From NCBI GenBank assembly GCA_000934455.1, contig KN888388.1:13978-77977 (forward strand): a stretch of 64,000 nt of DNA, written 5' to 3'. Origin of the DNA: Apostichopus parvimensis. Its lineage: Eukaryota > Echinodermata > Holothuroidea > Aspidochirotida > Stichopodidae. This document shows positions 56,396 through 64,000 of this stretch, piece by piece. Below the pieces are notes generated by a model. The model did no database searches. It was not told the origin of the DNA and worked only from the letters and a program-made list of their open reading frames with translations. Position 1 is the stretch's first letter. Every line of letters begins with the position of its first letter. A program made the position numbers and the translations under genes.

Positions 56396-57173
56396 CTGGA
56401 TATGTCTTTGGAACTTCCCAAGCACAACTATTAGAGAAACCTGTGATGCACATGAAGCCCAAGTGTCCCTGGGTAGCAAAACAGCCCACTGTTGAATTAC
56501 CACTACACGAGGTAATGTAAATCTTTAACACATTATCTTTACCTTCACGTGAATAATACTTCTTAAAACTACAGTCTTTTGGTTCAATAACGTGCAAGTA
56601 TACAACTGGAAATTCGTCTGGAATGGAACATGTCAGTTCAAAATGTATAGTCATTATTCGGATGTAAAGTAAGATTTTTCCTTTCATAGAGGAGAGGTGA
56701 AGGAGGATGATAAATGGTGAACAGACGGTAAGTATGTCGAACGAGATGTATGTTATAGTAATCATCGAACAATGACACATGGTAGGTTCCAGCATCTTCT
56801 GGTTGGAGGTTTAGGATTGAAAATCCAAAGTCATGAAAGTACGATGGATAATCTCCGTGTGAGTATTCTACTTGAAACAAATAACGATTGACTGTATGAT
56901 TAACATGTAAAACAAACAGCTCAGTGTAAGCAAAAGTACGGGTAGATGTATCTCCGGTGTGGGCCATCTCAGTGAAGTTCAACTCTAATCAAGCATAATT
57001 ATATATTTATATGAAAAGGAAATATCTCGAAAGGCAAAGTTATCCTACAAGAGAACAACAGTCTGTCGATTTGGTAGTTGATCTTGACCATTAAAATCAC
57101 AATCGGGACACTCGGAAAAAGACATTAACTGCAACATGAGGAAGAAGAAATCAGAAAAATGTAAAATCTCCAT
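56396..57173 (-). pseudogene. divergent Ig receptor pseudogene G (signal-V-Ig2 exon)
   Basis: The most diverged copy. From an ATG at 57173 it reads MEILHFSDFFFLMLQLMSFS and CPDCDFNGQDQ, then about 4 bases are missing against exon C and a TAA falls where the B-strand GCD should be. The second half of V is open (NFTEMAHTGD, NRYLFQVEYSHGD, PEDAGTYHVSLFDD), then one extra base near 56635 separates it from Ig2 (FELTCSIPDEFP, EPKDCSFKKYY, ITSCSGNSTVGCFATQ). The donor is CCAG|GTAAGC at 56396. It has no AG acceptor at the V/Ig2 boundary, unlike the other fused units. The graveyard copies resemble this type most. Confidence 0.8.
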
Positions 57174-59134
57174 TTTTAAAGAGTTCTTATCTTTAAAATC
57201 TTTACGCTGTACGTTATAACCACCGTTGATTAGCTCTGCAGTTTAGTCTCCTTTCGATAGAGACCAATAGTAGACAGTGGGTATTCTTGAAGAGGTTAAG
57301 GTTCGTGCGCAAGCTTGGAAGCATTCACAACATGTAGTATTACTATAGCCACGCGTCTAAGATCGCTGATACTAAAATAGTAAATAAAATATCAAACAGT
57401 TTTTTTCAATGAATTTATATAAATTCCCTTTCTTGTTGATAGTATACGAGCTGTGTCGACTATAAATTTGGAAGAACAACGTATTCGTCTGAGCCTCTTT
57501 CGTTAACATGAAGGTTGCCTGATGTGAAGTGGTTGGTAATTGTAGTAACTATGACAGATTCCAACAAGGATGGCATCTTACTTACAAACATTTGCCACAA
57601 TTTCTTGAACATCCGGGTTCTTATCATACATGACAGCAGATTATTTCCATTATATTTGACTGTTACACTGACGTGTAATTGCACAATCATTACGATATGA
57701 TCAATTTCCATCAGCTCAATATACACTTCTATGAAAATGAAGGTGTTTTACTCTGTTAAAGTTTGTAGTGCCTACTACAAATGGTGAGAATAGGAGTAAG
57801 GGGTGGGTGATACAATGCGAAAACAGAACGGAGAGCATAGTTAGCAGTAAAAGCACGTGTTTGGGAATAGGAGCGAACAAAATAATTTAACTAATCTTAA
57901 TTGTTTTCTGCACTCCCCACTTATTGAACAAGAATAATGGGTTTTAATTTGCCTATCGAATTTAGCTTTACAGTAAACAGATGTGGTTAATACTTATAAC
58001 ATTAATATTTCTAGACTGAATTACTGACAAGGAACATAATTTAAAGGGTTCCCGGACAACTCCCCCCGGGACGAATTCCCCCGGACAATCCCCTTCCTCG
58101 GAAATCTCGACGATTGATTGATAGCCGATTTAGGCGGGGTTTAGGCTATTAGTCCAGTAAAAATGAGGGTGAACCCAGAACTAACTGCAACAGAAGATTC
58201 CATTTTTCATATTGTTGTTGTGTCCCCACTGAAGCATTTAAAGAAATTGTTCGAAGCCCCGCCCACTCATGAATATTAATGCGATTGGCAACACAAACAA
58301 AAGGGACCATCTACGCACTATGGGTAACCTACCCACCAAGTATGAGATCGATCTTGCATCGTTCAGTTATCGTGATTACAAGCCGGCGCCACAGACACAC
58401 AGACAGACACAAACATGCGTGACTGAAATTCCTTTGCCTCTGGTAAGGAATAAAAAAGAGTCAAAGAAAAGTCTACCCGGAAACAAATGCAGCTATTATG
58501 TTAAGGTTATCTAGGTAACATGCATGTGGAAGGAGTAAATAATTCTCACAGCATCAATGCAGCTAGTGCGCGCTAAGCGCGACAAATCTGTTTTTCACAA
58601 ATTTAATAAATGAACGCCGAAAATATTATCATTGTGTCAGTGTAGCTATAGTATACACAGTGCACGCGAAACAAAAATGTGTTTTGGTACTTTATCTCCT
58701 AAAATACAGTCGTTTTGCTATTTAAGCTTTTCAATTCAACGATGTTCGTATGTTTTACTACATTGCAAAATTATTACATTGGTAGCGTGACATGACGAAA
58801 TTGGTAATTCAGATCTCTTTGTAAGTAGACCAAAGTAAACCAACTCTCACCTTTATAAGGATTAATTTAGCGAAAGTCACTCTCTACAGGGCAGACATGG
58901 TTTACACACAGAAAACGGAAATAAATAAATATATTACTAATGCACGAGAATCTCGCACAAAGATACTCGTTGTTCGTATATTTAACTTCGCTGTTACTTT
59001 TTTCTCAGGTGAGTTGGGCCTTTGGTTGTGCTTATATATCATAATATAGTACGCACGCACAGTTTTTATTGGTAACTAGCGTTATAAAATCGTCCCAATT
59101 GGGTGCTCCCGATTGACAATTATCTGTGGGCCAA
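57174..59134. other. intergenic; right part paralogous to 35.1-35.4 kb
   Basis: No gene is supported. Near 58040-58090 lies a short CCGGACAA-type stretch, the complement of the minisatellite type at 59.1 kb. From about 58860 the sequence follows 35110 onward. Confidence 0.45.
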
Positions 59135-59335
59135 TATTGTCCAAGGGGGGGGGGGGGGTTCCTGGTGGAAATTGTCCGAGCGGGTAACTGTCTTGGGGTA
59201 AGTCCGGTGGGGTCCGGTGGGGATTCGACCGTGGTGGGAATTGTCCAGGGGTACTCATCCAGGGGGAGTTGTCTGGGGGTAATTGTCCGGGGGTACTTGT
59301 CCTTGGGGTAATTTTTCAGGGGGGCGTTGTCCGGT
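59135..59335. repeat. GGGGAATTGTCC-type minisatellite, second array
   Basis: A paralogue of 35385-35563 with a G run at about 59147-59158 and a different number and order of units. Confidence 0.75.
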
Positions 59336-59616
59336 CACCATTTAAAGAGTTTGACGTCGTATAACCTGAATACACTTCCCACTGAACAAGGATAGTGGGT
59401 TTTAATTGGACTATCACACGTTGCTTTACAGATATTGTACGTGGTTAAATTTAAAATGGTGAGTCCTGGGAGGTCATAATACTGATTAAAGTAAATATTT
59501 CTAGATAACTTACTAACTGACAATGTATTGCAGATTCTCGTAAAACATGAATGTGAACTGAAGATAGTAAACGTAGGGAAAATAATGTCGCTTGTTCCAT
59601 TTTTTAAATATGCCAT
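59336..59616 (-). CDS. conserved open frame of unknown function (paralogue of 35901-35599)
   Basis: Reads MAYLKNGTSDIIFPTFTIFS, SHSCFTRICNTLSVSK, ILNLTTYNICKATC. No indel separates it from the copy at 35.6-35.9 kb over about 80 codons, while more than a dozen residues differ. A GTAAGTT donor consensus follows TLSV as in the other copy. I do not recognise a family. Confidence 0.25.
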
Positions 59617-59931
59617 GAACTTACCCTATATCTTCACAGATTCGATACACACAAAACCCACTGAAATAACAACAGTCCAATTTCCTTACAAGAACATGTT
59701 GCTTCAACTAAGTCACAACACCATTCTTTAAAGACTATAGGTAGTGCCCTCGTTATATCAATACTTGCTAACTTTTCATTGGCCCAGATGTCAAAAGCCT
59801 ATGTGAACCATGCAATGGTGCCGTCTTCCATGTAATATAACTAGCATATGATCTAATGTAGTTATATTCGCCACTGCATGCAGTGCAGCGTTTCTTAAAA
59901 TGACATTATGAAGACTATTTATCGATTTGGC
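59617..59931. other. flank paralogous to 35.9-36.15 kb
   Basis: Follows the block at 35900-36150 until it is cut by the Tx1-like LINE at about 59932. No gene is seen. Confidence 0.5.
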
Positions 59932-60532
59932 TATTTGGCGATTGGGTGATGGACTGTGCCCAGGGACCGGCTGTGACGGCTTAGAGAGTACCGCTCATGT
60001 TTTTTGGCATTGTTGCTTTGTTTTAAACTTATGGGAGTGGTTCCATACCTGGACCGACCGTGTAACGGGAGACCGTTCATGGTCGGTAGAACAGGGCTTT
60101 ATTTTATATGGGGTAGACCCTCCAGTTTGTTCGGTTGCTGTGTTGCACCGTATTATTTTTGTTTGCTCTATTGTGAAGAAACATGTTTGGCGGAATAGAT
60201 GTAAATGTGGTTTTCAGGGGGAAATTTGCCAGTTGGCAGGCAGTCCTGGAGGCGGTGAAGTCTGACAATCGCCTTCAAATTGAAGGCGATTTTCGCCGTT
60301 TATCTGGGGCTGCCTTCTTTGGACGCTGGTGTGCTGGGGAGGGGTTTTTCGTTTCGCTGCGTGCGGGTCGTCCTTTTGTAATTTTTTGAATGTTTGAGTT
60401 GGGGGTTTTGTCTCTGCAGGTCGGCGGGCGAAGGTTTTTGGCTCGCTTGACCTGAGTTTCGTTTGTCAGTATGGGATGGTTCGGTAGTGCCGTTTGGCCG
60501 TGACGTTTTGTATCCCGCATGGCGGGTCACGT
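59932..60532 (+). mobile_element. 600-bp Tx1-like LINE 3' end replacing part of an Ig exon
   Basis: Carries the ORF2 C-terminus (GDGLCPGTGCDGL, AHVFWHCCFVLNLWEW, the CXC/H cluster) and the 3' end to GGCGGGTCACGTA, where it joins V-domain sequence directly. The left neighbour is paralogous to about 36150 and the right neighbour to about 37175, so about 1 kb (the Ig2 and second half of V) is missing across the insertion. The usual AAAAGC end is missing too. Confidence 0.88.
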
Positions 60533-60706
60533 ATGATCTTTATTAAAAGGAATATCCGGGAACGAGAAGTCACAGCCTAGCATAGCGTAGCATTCCTTTG
60601 AATTTACTGTTTGTCCTTCTGTGCAGTAATAGTTACAACCGATTACGTTATATAATACCAGGAAGATGGCAAGATGCAAGAACTTTGAAACAATGAAACC
60701 ATCCAT
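60533..60706 (-). pseudogene. Ig receptor fragment J: signal peptide and V start only
   Basis: From the ATG at 60706: MDGFIVSKFLHLAIFLVLYN, VIGCNYYCTEGQTVNSKECY, AMLGCDFSFPDI. It is open until it runs into the LINE tail, whose first codons give a stop. It is a truncated copy of the D/I type; no Ig2 is left. Confidence 0.85.
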
Positions 60707-61953
60707 GTTTTAATAACTATAACGACTTTTAAAGTTGTCCAACGTCGCAGACGTGCGTTTGTGCCTACATTTATTTTGAAAACTCTTATGAGTGATCTTT
60801 GTTACAATGCGCATGCGTTAGCTTGCTTTCAACTGTGCATGACTGGAAAATATATTTCCGACATGACAACATGCATGCACGAGTGTGTTTCGAATTTTAA
60901 ACTTTTAAATTTGAACAGTTATATTAGCTAAGAAGTAGGCTAATGAAATAATATAACATTGTTATTTAATGACAAACATATTTGTTGAAGGGTGAGTGTG
61001 TGTGTATGAATCGTTTGTTGTCCTTTTGTGTTATTAATTTAATGCTTTTACGTGGCTTTTGCACTGACAGAGCATAAGCATATAAACAATATTTTCATCA
61101 TTTAAAAATGATACATTCATGAAACGGAATGACTGTAACTGAAAGTGATGACGCTCTCACGTGAAACATTGAACAAAACTGAATTCGTGAGCATTCTACT
61201 TTAACCTGCTCTGTTGACCTGACGAGTGAATTCAAAATGTGATGCAACAGTGTAGATAACAACACATCATTAATTGACGGCTGAAATAACATCTTCCATA
61301 TGGTATTAACAAAAAATCTGGATTTACTATTCTGTTTTTCTTTTTTTGGCTTTATATTTCACATCCAGGTGAATTAATATATTCATGGTTCTCGATCATC
61401 CGTACAGAATTACTTTTAGTGTTACTTTATCACAGTTTAAATACAACAGGCTCGTGGTCTCATGTGGTAGGAAGATTAATAAAACGCACTTACAATTGGT
61501 GAGACCTTCATTTACCTTCCATAGCTTTTTTGCTAGAATCCTTCACCTTTACATATTGAATAATTTATGGAATATAATTAATCGCATTGTTCATTTGTGC
61601 CGTTATCTGGTAATTTATATTAACTATGAACACCTCGATAACGAGAGTCCAAGTCGGCTTAGAATTCAATTCGTTTTCAAAGAATATGGCAAAACTTTGT
61701 CAAAGAACTGAACATCAGTCTCCATTTTGATGGTCCTGTAACCCACTTTACCTAATAACCATCCGTATATAATGGTAGTTCTATAATGTGGAAATATATT
61801 CAAATTCACTTCAGAAAAAAAATGACACATGATGTCATCCTTGTTAGCGAAAAGTTAAAGTTATTTCTTATTAAACTTTTTGATTTATTTGGCGAACAGC
61901 TAATCACTTGGATATTTCTGTTCGTTTTCTTTTTCAATCAAAGTAACTTCTTA
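60707..61953. other. upstream flank of unit J, paralogous to 28.05-29.4 kb
   Basis: A third copy of the conserved upstream region (others at 28054-29409 and 37290-38615). No gene is seen. Confidence 0.55.
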
Positions 61954-61961
61954 CATCTATG

Positions 61962-62473
61962 CAAGGGCGTCAATCCGATTTGAATATTTGTCTATACCAT
62001 TTCAACCGACGACGACTGGAACTGGCCTCGAAAGAAAGGCAGACTAAGCTTAAGATTGTCAGAGAGCTCAGGGTACCAACTCACGTCCTTTTGTGGTTTT
62101 GTAAATGTTTATGTGGGTTGTTGGGGTTGGTCTCTGCAGGTCGGTGGGCGTATTTTACTTTTTGGCTTGCTTGACTTGAGTTTTCTTTGTTAGAATGAGA
62201 TGGGTGAATAGTGCCGTTTGGCCGTGACGTTTTGGATCCCGCAGGGCGGGTCACGTAAAAAGCACTCACGAGATCTGGGTGGAATTCACCATTCATCAAC
62301 ATAGATTGAAATTCGATCATATGAATCCTGATATGTGTAAGCCCGAACCAAATAGAGCCACGACACTACTCTTTTTTCAAAATGTGTGAGGGAGGACATT
62401 TGATAGTGTGTCCCCCACCCATCGAAGTGTGGCGGGGACGTGTCCTCCCGTCCCCCCAGGATTGACGCCCATG
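61962..62473. mobile_element. hAT-like MITE (512 bp), same insertion as at 29418-29944
   Basis: The ends are CAAGGGCGTCAATC and, inverted, CATGGGCGTCAATC. The 8-bp target-site duplication CATCTATG lies at 61954-61961 and 62474-62481. It shares its site and flanks with the copy at 29.4 kb, so both descend from one insertion. Confidence 0.85.
62096..62263 (+). mobile_element. 168-bp Tx1-like LINE tail inside the MITE, 7-bp TSD
   Basis: A standard tail (TCTCTGCAGGTCGGTGGGC, GCCGTTTGGCCGTGACG, GGGCGGGTCACGTAAAAAGC) flanked by ACTCACG at 62089-62095 and 62264-62270. The tail at the matching place in the 29.4-kb MITE has a different body. Confidence 0.85.
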
Positions 62474-62607
62474 CATCTATGCATGTAAAGTTTTTTTAAA
62501 TTCACAGTAACGTTTTGCCAGATGTATCAAAGATTTTGGTACTCTAACACTCGATGGTTAGTCATACATAACTGGGTTTGAGTAGATAAATGTTAGGTAC
62601 AGCTTAC

Positions 62608-63075
62608 CAAATAGACGGTATGTGTGTTGCAATAAAGTCGGGCCGAAAGTCCATTCGCTGTATGTAGACTTTATTTCAACTTGATAAGTTCCAGCATCGT
62701 CTAGTTGGATATTTAGGATTGAGAAACTAAAGCTAAAAAAGCGATCCCAGTGGCCACGATAAAGGTATTCAACTTGGAATAGATAACGATCATAAGTATG
62801 ATCCTCATCATACCAGAACGTTCCAGAGTAAAGAAACGGAGCTCGCAGAACATTATCATCGGTAGTCAGCTAGGTGAAGTTCAAATCTAATCTAAGTATA
62901 TATATATGAAAATGAAATATTTGGAAACGATAAGTCCCAGCCTACTACCACATAACAGTCTGTTGAATTTACTGTAGGTCCATCTTGACAGTGATAATCA
63001 CAATCAATATCTTCGGAAAATGAAAAAGTGATCAGAAAAATTAAAAAAACAATGTAAAACAGGTACAAATCCCAT
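62608..63075 (-). pseudogene. stand-alone V exon K, broken
   Basis: A paralogue of V exons C and E with donor ATTTG|GTAAGC at 62608. It shares E's extra base in the signal-peptide T-run, has GWDLSFP in place of GCDLSFP (loss of a conserved cysteine), a frame change in the following AT-rich stretch, and TAG where LNFTEL has its glutamate codon. Downstream it still reads YDRYLFQVEYLY and LDDAGTYQV. Confidence 0.8.
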
Positions 63076-64000
63076 ATCGATAGATTGCGGTATTGTGACA
63101 ATTATTCACAGTAAATATGATGAATTTATTGCAACACTTCGCGCATCTGTCTGTAAAGCGAGGAGCGCTGTTTATGAATCAAAACAAGGAGTCGTTCTTA
63201 AGTAAAACCCGTGCATGCGCACATGTGTGTGTTTCATTTGAATAATATATGTGCTGATTCAAAATGAAAATGACCAGGCTGACTATGGTTTTAATTTTTT
63301 TATGGCTACGTGACAATAAAAATTAATTTAACTTGTGGTTTCGAAAGAAGGAAGTCTGCTGATGTCTGTTGTGTTTTCATAACCTTTTAACTTGTAGTCT
63401 TAATGGATGTAAAGCAGTTGAAATCGCTCGGATGATTTTATTTTATACATGCAAGTCAAACATGTTTTAAATTCCCTGTATCTGCATTTTCTGTAAGAAA
63501 TTATAATGCGTTAAGCGTTTAAGGTATGCAATTGATTGTCGAGTCTCGTGAATTTTACATAGTTACTATCTAACTTAACCATATTCACCACTGAATGAGT
63601 TGTTATACGTATCTATTAAAGACAGAAAACATATCTTTGAGGCTAAAATGAGGAATCCTTTGACGTAAGTTTTTATATTTCAACAATTTATATCGTAACG
63701 ATTATTACTCATTACTCAATATAAGATTGTTAGTAATCAAGGTGAGACAACCCTTATAGACTTAAGCAAACAATGTCCTTTTTTGTACAGTCGAACATAG
63801 TAAGCAACGCAGGTAATTGTATCCATCTATTGTAATATTTTAGAGAGAATATTTCATATGTTTTTCGTTTTGTTTCCAAATTTTCCAAGATGGTTAAATA
63901 TATTATCATGTATGTGAGACTTAAAAACCGACCATTTGGTTGCCTAGTTTTCTTCTACAATTCAATGCTCCGGCCGAATGAAACAACAACGATATGGAGT
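63076..64000. other. upstream of V exon K, paralogous to 30.57-31.48 kb
   Basis: Closely matches the region upstream of V exon E, including the TATA-like CATAAACAGCGCTC near 63165-63180. No gene is seen up to the window end. Confidence 0.55.

Noticed and set aside
1-64000. Vertebrate KIR/NITR-type or amphioxus VCBP identity of the receptors
   Set aside because: The layout is similar (tandem Ig receptors), but the domains lack the F-strand cysteine of V and chitin-binding or ITIM parts; no homology can be claimed by eye.

Overview
This is an animal genomic window: AT-rich, with multi-exon genes on the minus strand, canonical GT-AG splice sites, and many LINEs, SINEs and hAT-like MITEs. The repeat types (CR1-like and Tx1-like LINEs, tRNA SINEs, GGGGCG-ended MITEs, a 'GGCGGCCATCTTGGATTT' repeat) suggest a marine invertebrate, possibly a deuterostome such as an echinoderm. 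That is a guess and the species is not identified.

The host content is one tandemly duplicated cluster of two-domain immunoglobulin-superfamily receptors, all on the minus strand. The building blocks are a signal peptide plus V-like exon, a 312-nt second Ig exon (phase 1-1), an 85-nt transmembrane exon, and a C-terminal cytoplasmic exon. Two genes look usable. Gene 1 joins the V exon at 8547-8076 to the Ig2 exon at 6770-6459 and perhaps a further Ig2 at 4423-4112; its transmembrane exon would lie outside the window. Gene 2 has a fused signal-V-Ig2 exon at 28053-27216 that matches the splice phase of the transmembrane exon at 24788-24704, with a cytoplasmic exon at 17143-17013. The other copies, near 30.3, 36.9, 54.7, 56.8, 60.6 and 62.8 kb, are broken. 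Locus 2 keeps an open transmembrane exon (51476-51392) and a cytoplasmic exon (45679-45471). The stretches 20.7-24.1 kb and 48.3-50.6 kb are graveyards of decayed V half-exons.

Layout: 0-9 kb, locus 0 (gene 1, a CR1-like LINE, LINE debris). 9-14 kb, a nest of mobile elements (a Tx1-like LINE carrying an inverted-repeat insertion, an LTR-element fossil). 15.7-32.7 kb, locus 1. 33-43.3 kb, a pseudogene block, SINEs and local duplications. 44.5-57.2 kb, locus 2. 58.9-64 kb, a block paralogous to 35.1-38.7 kb and 28-31.5 kb. Locus 1 and locus 2 exons lie about 27-28 kb apart. Elements present in one copy and absent from its paralogue give a relative order of events.

The most unusual items are: (a) a SINE-like family whose first ~45 nt are the 5' end of U2 snRNA, with target-site duplications up to 18 bp; (b) many 79-370 bp tails of one Tx1-like LINE, always joined to the target at an AC dinucleotide, one of them inside an Ig exon with a 14-bp duplication; (c) stand-alone V exons upstream of fused V-Ig2 exons that carry an in-frame splice acceptor exactly at the domain boundary, implying V-domain choice or rescue by splicing; and (d) a V-like Ig domain whose F-strand cysteine is absent from every copy. 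All calls come from reading the sequence by eye; no search or alignment program was run.
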